Under the pieces are notes generated by a model, which saw only the letters and a list, made by a program, of their open reading frames with translations, was not told where the DNA came from and did not search any database. Shown piece by piece: positions 52,087 to 61,248 of a stretch of 64,000 nt of DNA. The DNA comes from Blastococcus sp. TF02-09 (GTDB lineage Bacteria; Actinomycetota; Actinomycetes; Mycobacteriales; Geodermatophilaceae), in assembly GCF_003319105.1 (NCBI RefSeq), contig NZ_QOHH01000008.1:124001-188000 (forward strand), read 5' to 3'. The first letter of the stretch is position 1, and every line of letters begins with the position of its first letter. A program made the translations under genes and the position numbers.

Positions 52087-54189
52087 GTGTCTCCTCTCGC
52101 CCCGTCCGAGACCGATTCCCCTCCCGATCCCGTCCTCGCCGCCGAGCGCGACCACCTGGCCCGCGCGCTGGACTGCCTCTCCGAGATGCGGGCCGCCGCC
52201 ACCGCGGTGACCGATGCCGGCGTGGACGCCTGGGCGTCCGAGCGCCTCGGCGCCGCCCGCGCCGCCCGGCTGCGAGCCCTCGCCGCCGACCCCGGCGTGC
52301 CCCCGTTCTTCGGGCGGACCGACAGCGGCGGCCCGGCGCCCGAGACCTTCCACATCGGCCGCCGGCACGTGCGCGACGACGCCGGCGACCCGGTCGTCAT
52401 CGACTGGCGCGCCCCGATGAGCCGGCCGTTCTACCAGGCCACCGCCGCCGACCCCCAGGGCCTGGCGCGGCGGCGCCGGTTCGGCTTCGCCGGCGGTGAG
52501 CTCACCGGCTACGAGGACGAAATCTTGGTGGCCGACCACGGTGTGGCCCCGCTGCAGGGCCCCGCCGCGAGCTCGCGAGCGGAGGGGGGCAGTGGGGTCC
52601 TTCTGCTCCGTGCGGAGATCGAGCGCCCGCGCAGCGGGCCGATGCGCGACATCGTCGCCACCATCCAGCCCGACCAGGACGACATCGTCCGCGCGCCGCT
52701 CGGCGAGTCCATCTGCGTGCAGGGCGCCCCGGGCACCGGCAAGACCGCCGTCGGCCTGCACCGCGCCGCCTACCTGCTCTACACGCACGGCGGCCAGCTG
52801 GCGCGCACCGGCGTCCTCGTCGTGGGGCCCAACCGCGCCTTCCTGCGGTACATCGAGCAGGTGCTGCCCACGCTCGGCGAGGTCGACGTCGTCCAGTCCA
52901 CGGTCGCCGACCTGACCGGACGGGTGCCGGTGCGCGGGACGGACACGCCCGCCGCCGCCGTCCTCAAGGGCGACGTCCGGATGGCCGAGGTGCTCCGGCG
53001 GGCGCTGTAGGGCGAGATCCGCAAGCCGGCCGACGACGTGATGGTGCCGCTGGCCGGACGCCGCTACCGCGTCCCCGTCGAGCGGCTCAAGCGCTACGTC
53101 GACGACCTGCGCCGCCGCGCCCGGGGCGACGACGACCAGCAGCTCCTCCACTACGCCGCCGGGCGGGAGCGGCTGGCGATGCTGCTGGCCGGGGACGCCC
53201 GCCGGCAGAAGGAGGCCGCGGGCGGCAGCCCCACCGACGCCGAGACGCGCCGGGCGGCCCGCAGCCCGGAAGTCCGCGCCTTCTGCGATCAGACGTGGCC
53301 GGCCCGTGACGCCGCGGGCCTGGTCGCCGCCCTCTTCACCGACGCCGCGCTCCTCGCCCGTGCGGCGCGCGGTGTGCTGGACGACGCCGAGCAGGCCCTG
53401 CTGCATTGGTCGGCACCGCCCCGGTCGGTCCGCTCGGCGCGCTGGTCGGAGGCCGACGCCGTGCTCGTCGACGAGGCGGCCGGGTTGCTCGAGCGGACGC
53501 AGGGGTTCGGGCACGTCGTCGTCGACGAGGCGCAGGACCTCTCCCCGATGCAGTGCCGCGCCGTCGCCCGGCGGCTCGCCGCCGGGTCGCTGACCGTGCT
53601 CGGTGACCTGGCCCAGGCGACCAGCCCGTGGTCCTCGGCCGACTGGCGGCAGACCCTGGCCGGGCTGGGCCGGCCCGACACCGTCGTCCGGCCGCTGACC
53701 CGCGGGTACCGGGTGCCGGCCGAGGTGCTCGACTACGCCAACCGGCTGTTGCCGGTCATCGCGCCGGGGCTGCCCGCCGCGACCGCCGTCCGCGGCGAGC
53801 CGGGGTCGCTGCGGATCCGGCCGATCACCGACCTGGCCGGACCGCTGGCCGCGGTGGTGGGGGAGCTGGCCGCGGAGCCCGGCTCCGTCGGGGTGGTGTG
53901 CGCCGACGACGTCGTGGGGCAGGTGGTCGAGCTGCTGGCGGCCGCGGGCATCCCGGCCGCCGCGCTCGTCGACGACGGCGAGCCCCCGGCGCGGGTGGCG
54001 GTCGTGCCGGCGACCCTCGCCAAGGGCCTGGAGTTCGACGCGGTCGTGGTGGCCGACCCGGCGGCGATCGTGGCCGCCGAACCGCGCGGGCTGCACCGCC
54101 TCTATGTCGTGCTCACCCGGGCGGTGAGCACGCTGGTGGTGCTGCACCGCGACGACCTGCCGCCGCAGCTGGCCGCCGTCCCGGGCTGA
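52087..54189 (+). pseudogene. HelD/UvrD-like RNA polymerase-associated ATPase, interrupted by TAG
   Basis: The frame from GTG 52087 continues in the same register through a TAG at 53008-53010 to the stop at 54189 (700 codons if read through). Walker A GAPGTGKTA is at about residue 213, and the DEAQD Walker B motif is in VVVDEAQDLSPMQ near 478; the C-terminal ATPase half is complete. The N-terminal part has the secondary-channel-like coiled region and ERDHLARALDCLSEM. The layout resembles mycobacterial HelD, which removes RNA polymerase from DNA. The residue at the stop is probably Trp in relatives, so one base change explains it. Otherwise the product would be an inactive 307-residue fragment. 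Confidence 0.78.
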
Positions 54190-54196
54190 TCCGGCC

Positions 54197-55147
54197 TCAG
54201 TCCCGGGCGCCCGCCCGGCGGCGCTCCAGGAGTTCGTCCAGCGAGCCGGTGAGCAGCCACCCCGCGAGCACCACGAGGTGCAGCAGGAACAGCCAGAAGC
54301 CGATCGCCACGACGCCACCGACCACCTCCAGCCCGCCGAACGGGGCCCCGAGGTCCAGCGGCAGCGTCAGGAAGAGCACGAACCCCTGCAGGAAGCCCGA
54401 GACGCAGGCGGCGGTGAACAGGGCGCCGCAGACCAGCGCGGGCCACCGCACCCGGCCACCGCCGACGACCCGGAAGCCCCAGGCCAGGGGCAGCGCCAGG
54501 GCGGCCAGGCAGGCGTAGAAGCCCACCGCGACCCGGCCGATCGTCGCCCAGGCGCCGCCGTCGTCGGCGAGGCCGGCCATCGCGCCCGCGGCCAGCAGCA
54601 GGGGGTAGAGCAGGAAGGGTGAGACGAGCAGCAGCGGCAGGGCGGCCAGCCGGCCCCGCCAGGCGGTCATCCCCTCCTCGCGGGCGCTGAAGCGCAGCAG
54701 TGCCCGGCGCAGGCCCTCGCCATACAGCGACATGGGCAGCAGCGCGAGCAGCATGTCCAGCGGGCCCAGCCCCACGCCGGCCTCGACCAGCCGGTCGAGA
54801 GCGTCGGGCGCGCCGAGCTCCGACGGCAGCAGCTGGGCCACCCGGTCGCCGAGCTCGCGCACGCGGTCCGCGGAGGTGAGCCGGGCGGTGAGCGAGAAGG
54901 CCAGCACCAGCAGGGGCACCACCGCGATGCCCGCGTAGAAGGTCAGCCCGGCGGCGATCAGCGCGAGGTCGCGGCCCCGCAGCCGTCGCCGCGCGCCGGA
55001 GAGGAGGGCCCGCGCCCAGGAGCGCAGCGGACGTGCGCTCAGCGGGGCCTCCGGGTCATCAGTTGTCGGCGTCGGTGCCGGGCTCCTGGCAGCTGGCGTC
55101 GTGGGGGTTGCTGGCTTCCTCGGACGTCGAGTCGCAGTTGGTCTCAC
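54197..55147 (-). CDS. YihY/virulence factor BrkB family membrane protein
   Basis: 316 residues with about six membrane helices. The family pattern is GRDLALIAAGLTFYAGIAVVPLLVLAFS (about 58-85) and SLYGEGLRRALLRF (about 139-152). The function is unknown; it was once mis-annotated as ribonuclease BN. The N-terminal 55 residues (before GRDLAL) are Pro/Thr/Ala-rich and overlap the 3' end of the lipoprotein gene at 55059-55229 in another frame. There is no closer in-frame ATG, GTG or TTG, so the start is uncertain. Confidence 0.75.
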   Translation of the reverse strand: MRPTATRRPRKPATPTTPAARSPAPTPTTDDPEAPLSARPLRSWARALLSGARRRLRGRDLALIAAGLTFYAGIAVVPLLVLAFSLTARLTSADRVRELGDRVAQLLPSELGAPDALDRLVEAGVGLGPLDMLLALLPMSLYGEGLRRALLRFSAREEGMTAWRGRLAALPLLLVSPFLLYPLLLAAGAMAGLADDGGAWATIGRVAVGFYACLAALALPLAWGFRVVGGGRVRWPALVCGALFTAACVSGFLQGFVLFLTLPLDLGAPFGGLEVVGGVVAIGFWLFLLHLVVLAGWLLTGSLDELLERRRAGARD

Positions 55148-55229
55148 CGCGCTGGAGATCGGTGTTGTCGCCGCAGGCGACGAGCGATCCTGCCACGACC
55201 AGGAGCAGGAGGGGGCGGCGAAGGTCCAT
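55059..55229 (-). CDS. Small lipoprotein of unknown function
   Basis: 56 residues with a classic lipoprotein signal: MDLRRPLLLLVVAGSLVACG, lipobox LVAC with Cys19. The mature part is Asp/Glu/Thr-rich with two more Cys (NCDST and ASCQEP). It overlaps the proposed start of the YihY gene by 89 bp on the same strand in a different frame, so either this gene or that start is mis-read. The signal peptide is strong evidence for a real gene. ATG at 55229. Confidence 0.6.
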   Translation of the reverse strand: MDLRRPLLLLVVAGSLVACGDNTDLQRGETNCDSTSEEASNPHDASCQEPGTDADN

Positions 55230-55510
55230 GACTCCGTAGTGGTCCCCGGGGCGCCATGCGAAACCGATTCGGGCGTGGCGGCCGGGGTCGGACGCGCGTG
55301 GCGCGCGCGACAAGCCGGACGAGTTCGTCACAGTGGTAGCGGGCTGACCTGCACCGTTACCCGGCCACCTCCGGGCCAAACCACAAACTTGTGATTCACC
55401 CATTGTCACGGCTCGATAACAGGCTTACGGTCAGTGCGCCCGCCGAGGCGTTCAGTCACCAAACGGGCGTCAGATCGCCGCTGTACCGAAGAAACGGAGA
55501 GCCGCCGCTC

Positions 55511-56566
55511 ATGGCGTCCCGCCTGCAGCCCTTCCCCGGCCGCACCGCCCGTCGCGCCGCCCTCGCCCTCGTCGGAGCCGTCGGCGTCCTGCTGGCCGCG
55601 ACGCCCGCCTCCGCCGCCCCGGCCACGCCGGGCACGGCCGCCGAGGCCGCCGAGCTCGTCGCCGCCCGCGGGCACGACCTCGAGGCCCTGTCCGAGAAGT
55701 TCAACGAGGCGCGCGAGACGCTCACGGCGCAGCAGGCCGCGGCTCAGGCGGCGCAGGTCGAGCTCGACCGGGCCGCGGCGGTGCTGGCACAGGCGCAGGA
55801 GACCGTCCGGGGCGTGGCCCGCACCGCCTACACCGGCGAGGGGCTCAACTCCTTCCAGGCGCTGATGATCAGTGGCTCGGCCGACGAGTTCGTCAACCGG
55901 ATGTCCACGCTGCAGATGGTCGCCGGGCACCAGAACGAGCTGCTCGGCCTCGCCGCCGACGCGAACACCGCCGCGGTGGCCGCGCAGCAGCAGGTCCAGG
56001 AGTCGGTCGCCGAGGCCCAGCGCCAGTACGACGCCCTCCTCGGTCAGCAGGCCGACCTGGAGCGGGAGATCGCCGAGTACAAGGCGGTCCACGACCGGCT
56101 CAGCGACGAGGAGAAGCAGGCCGTGGCCGCCGCGGGGCACACCACGCGAGCCAGCCGCGCCGAGCGCACCGAGCCGCTGGCCGCGGCCTCGGCTCCCGTC
56201 GTCGCCAACAGCGGTGCCGCCCAGGTCGCCATCGACACGGCCATGGCCCAGCGCGGCAAGCCCTACGTCTGGGCCGCGGGCGGTCCCCGCGCGTTCGACT
56301 GCTCGGGCCTCACCCAGTACGCCTTCGCGGCGGCGGGCATCAGCCTCCCGCACTCCAGCCGCATGCAGTCCCAGATGGGCCGCTCGGTCTCCCGCAGCGA
56401 GCTGCAGCCCGGCGATCTGGTGTTCTTCTACAGCCCGGTCAGCCACGTGGGCATCTACATCGGTGGCAACCAGATGGTCCACGCCCCAACGTCGGGCGAC
56501 GTCGTGAAGGTCGCGTCGATCGACGTCATGGGCGGCTACGCCGGCGCCCGCCGGCTCGCGGCCTGA
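55511..56566 (+). CDS. Secreted NlpC/P60 peptidoglycan endopeptidase (second copy)
   Basis: 351 residues with a signal peptide, a coiled coil rich in Ala/Gln/Glu (about 40-215), and a C-terminal NlpC/P60 domain. Catalytic residues Cys264 in FDCSGLT, His312 in SHVGIYIG and His324 in MVHA match those of the first copy at 8278 (Cys255, His303, His315). The architecture is the same, and the sequences around the active site differ in only a few positions, so these are paralogues. ATG at 55511; the longer frame from 55391 is leader. Confidence 0.9.
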   Translation: MASRLQPFPGRTARRAALALVGAVGVLLAATPASAAPATPGTAAEAAELVAARGHDLEALSEKFNEARETLTAQQAAAQAAQVELDRAAAVLAQAQETVRGVARTAYTGEGLNSFQALMISGSADEFVNRMSTLQMVAGHQNELLGLAADANTAAVAAQQQVQESVAEAQRQYDALLGQQADLEREIAEYKAVHDRLSDEEKQAVAAAGHTTRASRAERTEPLAAASAPVVANSGAAQVAIDTAMAQRGKPYVWAAGGPRAFDCSGLTQYAFAAAGISLPHSSRMQSQMGRSVSRSELQPGDLVFFYSPVSHVGIYIGGNQMVHAPTSGDVVKVASIDVMGGYAGARRLAA

Positions 56567-56958
56567 TCGACCCGCTGCAGCAGCCCCCACACGAACGTCG
56601 CCCGGACCCCTCCGGGGAGCTCGACCTGCCGCCGGGTGACGACCCCGGGGTCGATGCTGCGGGCTCCCGGCACGGCGACGACGTCGTCGAGCACGTGCTC
56701 CCACACCAGCAGCTGCCCGGGGGCGGCCGGCGGCACCGGGGACCCCGGCGCGCGGGCCAGGTGCTCGTCCAGCACCGAGCCACCGGGGCCGCTCACCACC
56801 TCCCAGAAGAGGTGCGGCCACAGCGGCAGCGGCCAGCGGCGCACCTGGACGTCGAGGTCGCCGAACCGGCAATCCTCCAGCTCCTCGGGTTCGGCCCCGT
56901 CCGGAGGCTCGCGCCGAGCGTGCGAGGCGTGAGAGGGACGGGGTCCTTCTACTGCCAC
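56536..56958 (-). CDS. Hypothetical protein with Trp/Pro-rich core
   Basis: 140 residues, no family recognised. The core contains [20 protein letters not shown] (about 35-54) and a C-terminal [17 protein letters not shown] strand pattern that looks structured. It is read from GTG 56958, which overlaps the stop of a short upstream frame (TAG at 56949-56951) by one codon-shift. The 3' end overlaps the converging NlpC/P60 gene by 31 bp. Cytosolic, unknown role. Confidence 0.55.
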   Translation of the reverse strand: MAVEGPRPSHASHARREPPDGAEPEELEDCRFGDLDVQVRRWPLPLWPHLFWEVVSGPGGSVLDEHLARAPGSPVPPAAPGQLLVWEHVLDDVVAVPGARSIDPGVVTRRQVELPGGVRATFVWGLLQRVDQAASRRAPA

Positions 56959-57092
56959 CGGGTGTGGGCGGCGTGCGCCTCGGCCCGCGTGGCGCCCAGC
57001 CGGGGCAGCGCCTCGGCGACCAGGTCGGGGCGGACGTCGGCCATCCGGCGCAGCAGGACCAGGCAGAACTCCCGCCGCGCCAGACCCCGCAC
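56949..57092 (-). CDS. Very short hypothetical frame upstream of 56536-56958
   Basis: 47 residues from GTG 57092 to TAG 56949-56951: [20 protein letters not shown], then [20 protein letters not shown] and a short tail. The pattern is amphipathic and Arg/Ala-rich and it overlaps the 56536-56958 start. It could be the C-terminus of a disrupted gene or a small protein of its own. No family and no RBS could be recognised, so it is offered tentatively. Confidence 0.3.
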   Translation of the reverse strand: MRGLARREFCLVLLRRMADVRPDLVAEALPRLGATRAEAHAAHTRWQ

Positions 57093-57189
57093 GGCCGCGA
57101 CCCTGCCACCATGGCCTCGCCCGGTGGGTACGGGATCTCACACCGTGGACGGGCCCGCCTCGGTCGAGGGCTCGGGCAGGATCGGGGAC

Positions 57190-57516
57190 GTGACCCCCCG
57201 CACCGTCGCCAGCGCGTTCCGTGTCGCCGCCATCGCCGAGGCCTTCTCCTGGGTCGGCCTGCTCATCGGGATGTTCGTCAAGTACGTGCCCGAGACCAGC
57301 GAGATCGGGGTGAAGATCTTCGGGCCGATCCATGGCGGCATCTTTCTCGCCTACGTGCTGATCACGTTGCTGGCCGCGCGGGTGCTGCGCTGGTCGCCGG
57401 GCACCACCGTGCTCGCGCTGGCCGCCTCCATCCCCCCGCTGGTGACGGTCTGGTTCGAGCGGTGGGCCACCCGCACCGGCCGCCTCCCGGCGCGGGACGT
57501 CGTCCCCACCACCTGA
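57190..57516 (+). CDS. DUF3817 family integral membrane protein
   Basis: 108 residues with three hydrophobic helices: [23 protein letters not shown], then [20 protein letters not shown], then [21 protein letters not shown]. The pattern [17 protein letters not shown]....G....GPIHG is characteristic of DUF3817, short membrane proteins common in actinobacteria with no known function. GTG at 57190 defines the start. Confidence 0.82.
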   Translation: MTPRTVASAFRVAAIAEAFSWVGLLIGMFVKYVPETSEIGVKIFGPIHGGIFLAYVLITLLAARVLRWSPGTTVLALAASIPPLVTVWFERWATRTGRLPARDVVPTT

Positions 57517-57549
57517 CCCGCGCGGCGGCGCGGCGCTACGGTCGCCGGC

Positions 57550-58878
57550 ATGCCCGAACCCGTGCTGCCCGCCACCGCCCGCACGCTGCTCGCCCGCGCG
57601 GCGCGCACCCAGCGGGACGGCCGGGCGCCCAGCCTGGTCGTGGGCGCGGTGCGCGACGGCGGGCTCGTGTGGTCGGCCGGGCGCGGTGAGGTGGCCGAGC
57701 CGCACACCGACGTCCAGTACCGGCTGGGGTCGATCAGCAAGGCGGTCACCGCCGTGCTGGTTCTGCGGCTGCGCGACGAGGGCCGGCTCTCCCTGGACGA
57801 CCCGCTGGAGCGGCATCTGCCCGGCACGCCCCTGGGCGACCGCACCGTGGGGCAGCTGCTCTCGCACCTGGCCGGCGCCTCGGCGGAGAGCCCCGGCGGC
57901 TGGTGGGAGCGCGTGCCCGGCGGCTCGCTGGAGGACCTCGGACTGGGCGACGCCGACGTCGTCCTCGGTGCCGCCCGGCGCTTCCACTACTCCAACCTCG
58001 GCTTCGGCCTGCTGGGCGAGCTCGCGGCGCGGATGCGCGGCACCTCGTGGGACGACGCCGTCCGCGACGAGGTGCTGGCACCGCTCGGGATGACCCGGAC
58101 GACGCCGCGCCCCGTCGCCCCCGCAGCCCAGGGGCGCGCCGTCCACCCGTGGGCCGACGTCGTCCTCGCCGAGCCCGAGCACCACGCGGGCGTGATGGCG
58201 GCCGCGGGGCAGCTCTGGGCGACGCTCACCGACCTGGGGCGCTTCGCCGCCTTCCTGCTCGGCGACACCGCCGACGTCCTCGACGCGGCCACGCTCGAGG
58301 AGATGACCCAGCCCGCCGGCGTGGACTCCTCCGTCCCCGGCTGGTCGGCGTACGGGCTGGGGCTGCAGGTGATGCGCGTCGACGGGCGGACCCTCGTCGG
58401 GCACGGCGGCTCGATGCCCGGCTTCCTCGCGGGGGTCTTCGTCGACCGCGAGGAGCAGACCGGCGCCGTCTCGCTGGCCAACGCCACCGCGGGCGTGGAG
58501 CCGGTCGTCTTCGGGGTGCTGGCCGACCTGCGGGCCGCCGAGCCGCGGGTGGTCGAGGCCTGGCGCCCGTCGCCGTCGCCCGTGCCGCTGGACGTGCTCG
58601 GCGTCTGGTTCTGGGGCGTCTCGCCCAGCATCCTGCGGGCGGTGGCCGGCGGGCGACTGCACCTGGGGCCGCTGCCGGGCCGGACCGGGCGGGCGAGCCG
58701 GTTCGAGCAGCGGGACGGGCGCTGGGTGGGGCTGGACGGCTACTACGCCGGCGAGACGCTGCGCATCGCCGCGGACCACCTCGACCTGGGCACCTTCGTC
58801 TTCACCCGCACGCCCTACGACCCCGACGCGCCCGTGCCCGGCGGCGTGGACGAGGCCGGCTGGACGGTCGAGGGGTAG
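57550..58878 (+). CDS. Serine beta-lactamase-like hydrolase (class C family)
   Basis: 442 residues. The nucleophile motif SISK (61-64) and the YSN motif in HYSNLGFGL (about 145-153) match the beta-lactamase/D-alanyl-carboxypeptidase class C fold; HGGSMPG is in the position of the KTG-like triad (HGG). No signal peptide, so it may act in the cytosol as an esterase or peptidase rather than on wall. Substrate unknown. The 3' end overlaps the converging PPOX gene by about 60 bp. Confidence 0.85.
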   Translation: MPEPVLPATARTLLARAARTQRDGRAPSLVVGAVRDGGLVWSAGRGEVAEPHTDVQYRLGSISKAVTAVLVLRLRDEGRLSLDDPLERHLPGTPLGDRTVGQLLSHLAGASAESPGGWWERVPGGSLEDLGLGDADVVLGAARRFHYSNLGFGLLGELAARMRGTSWDDAVRDEVLAPLGMTRTTPRPVAPAAQGRAVHPWADVVLAEPEHHAGVMAAAGQLWATLTDLGRFAAFLLGDTADVLDAATLEEMTQPAGVDSSVPGWSAYGLGLQVMRVDGRTLVGHGGSMPGFLAGVFVDREEQTGAVSLANATAGVEPVVFGVLADLRAAEPRVVEAWRPSPSPVPLDVLGVWFWGVSPSILRAVAGGRLHLGPLPGRTGRASRFEQRDGRWVGLDGYYAGETLRIAADHLDLGTFVFTRTPYDPDAPVPGGVDEAGWTVEG

Positions 58879-59496
58879 AGCCCAGCCGCGTAGGTCGCGT
58901 CGGAGTAGTAGCGCTCCAGCTCCTCGAGCGGCTCGTCCTTGCGCTCCAGCGCGTGCGCGATCCGGGCCCGCGAGGGGACGGCGTCGGGCGCCCAGCTGTC
59001 CGGATCCCAGAGCTGCGAGCGCAGGAACGCCTTGCCGCAGTGGTGGAACACCTGCTCGACCTCGACGACCACGGCCAGCACCGGGCGGTGCCCCTTGACG
59101 ACCATCCGGTCCAGCAGCGCCGGCTCGGTGACCAGGCGCGCCCGGCCGTTGATCCGGAGGGTGTCCGTGCGGCCCGGGCAGCAGGTGGATCAGGCCGACG
59201 TGCGGGTTGGCGAGGATGTTGCGGTACCCGTCGGCCCGGCGGTTGCCGGCCCGCTCGGGCACCGCGATCGTGCGGTCGTCCAGGACGAGGGTGAAGCCGG
59301 GTGGGTCGCCCTTGGGGGAGACGTCGCAGCTGCCGTCGGCGCCGCTGGTCGCGATGAGGCAGAACGGGCTGGCCGCCAGCCACTCGCGGTCGAGGTCGGT
59401 GAGCGCCGTCCGCTCCTTGGCCAGCGCCGCGGGCACGGGGTCCCCGAGCAGCGCGCGCAGCTGCTCCTCGGTGGTGATCTCCTCCACCCCGCGCAT
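58815..59496 (-). pseudogene. PPOX (MSMEG_1061-like) family gene with a frameshift
   Basis: From ATG 59496 the frame reads [29 protein letters not shown] and [12 protein letters not shown], typical of a pyridoxamine-5'-phosphate-oxidase-fold protein. Near 59173-59178 the reading shifts: [17 protein letters not shown] continues in another frame, then [21 protein letters not shown] to the stop at 58815. Removing one G from the CCCGGG run would join them. The protein should be about 225 residues, binding FMN or F420; as read it is broken. One homopolymer-length error could also explain this. Confidence 0.75.
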
Positions 59497-59520
59497 CCTG
59501 CCCCCTTCCGCGGGGTGGGG

Positions 59521-60039
59521 TCAGGGCCTGTCGAAGGCGTCGATCGTGTTCTTGACGACGACGCCGTACGCCAGGTGCGGGACGACGTCGCTGAGCCAGT
59601 CCGTCGCCGACCACGTGCGCGGATCGGTCACGCCGAGCACCGTCATCGGGCCGTTCGCCGCGACCATGACCCCGGCCGTGGTGAGGGCGATGCCCACGGG
59701 CTTGGCCGAGAGGTAGCCGCGGGCGCGGGCCAGCCCGCCGATCGTCCCCACCCCGACGCCGGCCACCAGGCCCAGGAGCGGACCGAGGCCCTGCACCCGG
59801 TGCTGCCGGGTGACGCCGTCGCCGGGGATCGGTACGTGCGCCTTCGCGGCCAGCTGCTCGACCGTGTCCTCGGGCGTCGAGCTGGTGCCGCGCCCCCGGA
59901 CGGCCATGTCCAGGTAGGTGACGGCGTTGAGCGCCGTGCTGCCCGCCGCACCGGCGGCCGCGCCGCGCAGTGCCCAGCCCAGCGTGCTGATCCCGCGTTT
60001 GCCCTTGCCGCGCACCCCGAAGGGTGTCCGCTCCACCAT
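59521..60039 (-). CDS. Hypothetical protein with Ala/Gly-rich hydrophobic segments
   Basis: 172 residues, no family recognised. Three hydrophobic stretches, WALRGAAAGAAGSTALNAVT, then LLGLVAGVGVGTIGGLA and VGIALTTAGVMVAANG, suggest a small membrane protein with short helices. ATG at 60039. It is divergent from the DUF3253 gene. Possibly tail-anchored or a glycine-zipper protein; the function is unknown. Confidence 0.5.
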   Translation of the reverse strand: MVERTPFGVRGKGKRGISTLGWALRGAAAGAAGSTALNAVTYLDMAVRGRGTSSTPEDTVEQLAAKAHVPIPGDGVTRQHRVQGLGPLLGLVAGVGVGTIGGLARARGYLSAKPVGIALTTAGVMVAANGPMTVLGVTDPRTWSATDWLSDVVPHLAYGVVVKNTIDAFDRP

Positions 60040-60150
60040 GCCGGGGCCAGTACCCGAACGGCGCCCGCCGACCCGCCGCGCCGCCAGTTCCCGCAACCCG
60101 CCCGGGCGGTGCGCTGGCGCTCCGGCGGATCGCCGCGCAGGCTCGGGGGT

Positions 60151-60405
60151 GTGGACGACGTCGGCGCGCGGCTGGAGCAGGCGATCAGCGACCTGCTCGA
60201 CCTCCGGCGCGCGGGCGCCACGATCTGCCCGTCCGAGGCGGCCCGGCAGGTGGGCGCCGACGAGTGGCGCGAGCTGATGCCCGCCGCCCGGGACGCGGCC
60301 GGACGACTGGCCGCGGCGGGTCAGGTGGAGGTGACCCAGGGCGGGGTGGTCGTCGACGTCGCCACCGCCCGCGGCCCGGTCCGGATCAGGCGCCGGGAGA
60401 GCTGA
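60151..60405 (+). CDS. DUF3253 small helix-turn-helix-like protein
   Basis: 84 residues. The pattern ICPSEAARQVGADEWRELMPAARDAAGRLAAAGQVEVTQGGVVVD matches DUF3253, a small winged-helix-like family often next to metabolic genes. The family is thought to be a DNA-binding or scaffolding protein but no function is established. GTG at 60151; the longer frame from 58939 is antisense to neighbours. Confidence 0.75.
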   Translation: MDDVGARLEQAISDLLDLRRAGATICPSEAARQVGADEWRELMPAARDAAGRLAAAGQVEVTQGGVVVDVATARGPVRIRRRES

Positions 60406-60411
60406 CGCCGG

Positions 60412-61038
60412 TCAGCGGGCCCGTCGACGGCGCAGCACGAGCAGCGCTCCCGCGCCGAGGAGAACTGCTCCACCGCCGAGGACCAGGAGCGACGAGGGCG
60501 GCCCGTCGCTGTCCGGTGCCGTGGTCGCGACGGCCCGCGGCTCGACAGCAGGTGCGGGTGCGGGCGCGCCGGCGACGGGCTGCAACGGCCCCAGGGCGGA
60601 CTCGAGCTCCGGGGTGAGCGGTGCGGTGCCGCCGCAGAGGTAGGCGTAGTACTGGTCGTCCTCGAGCGGCGGCGACCCCGGGCTGAGGTGGGGATCGGCG
60701 GTGCGGGTGGCGAAGACGGCGACCGGCCCTCCCCCGGGGATCTCCAGCCCGCACGAGGCGCCGGACACCGGGGACAGGACCTCCTGCCGTTCGGACACCG
60801 CACCCTTGGCGACGGCGTCCACGGCGAACACGTGGAGGGCGGGGTCGGTGCTGCTGATGATGACCCCGCTCGGCTCCTCGCGCGCGATCAGCCGGCCGGT
60901 GAAGACGGCGTCCGCCCGCTCGGTGAACTCCGCCGTCGTGCCGGTCACGCACTCGCAGGCCTGTGCCGGCGAGGCGCCCAGCACGACGAGGGCGCCCAGC
61001 AGCGCGCTGAGCAGCAGCAGGACCCCCGTGCGTCGCAT
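60412..61038 (-). CDS. Secreted/anchored protein with C-terminal transmembrane helix
   Basis: 208 residues. A signal peptide ends at SPAQA, followed by CECV, so the mature N-terminus starts with Cys-rich CECVTGTTAEF. A C-terminal stretch LLVLGGGAVLLGAGALLVLRRRR has a Gly-rich helix and positive tail, a transmembrane anchor. The mature body is Thr/Pro/Glu-rich. The Cys pair resembles NTR-like (netrin/TIMP) domains, but this is a guess from two cysteines. Start ATG 61038. Convergent with the DUF3253 gene (stop 60405). Confidence 0.65.
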   Translation of the reverse strand: MRRTGVLLLLSALLGALVVLGASPAQACECVTGTTAEFTERADAVFTGRLIAREEPSGVIISSTDPALHVFAVDAVAKGAVSERQEVLSPVSGASCGLEIPGGGPVAVFATRTADPHLSPGSPPLEDDQYYAYLCGGTAPLTPELESALGPLQPVAGAPAPAPAVEPRAVATTAPDSDGPPSSLLVLGGGAVLLGAGALLVLRRRRAR

Positions 61039-61248
61039 GCGCGGATGATGCTCGCCAGCCGTCCCCAGGACAAGCACGGGCGTACCTCCCGACGGGTGAC
61101 CCGTGGCGGTCGTGGGCGTCGTGGTCGTGTCCCGGCGCGCCCACGTGCCAGGATGTGTGAGTGGTGCCACACCCCGGCGCCGCGCAGACGTCCACCTCCG
61201 CACGGTGCCGGTGACCCCGGCCAGGGCGGCTGAGACGAGGAGCGAGCG

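Noticed and set aside
56536-59496. Single 986-codon minus-strand frame
   Set aside because: Joins the true hypothetical at 56536-56958 with the N-terminus of the PPOX-like gene through antisense of the serine hydrolase; not one gene.
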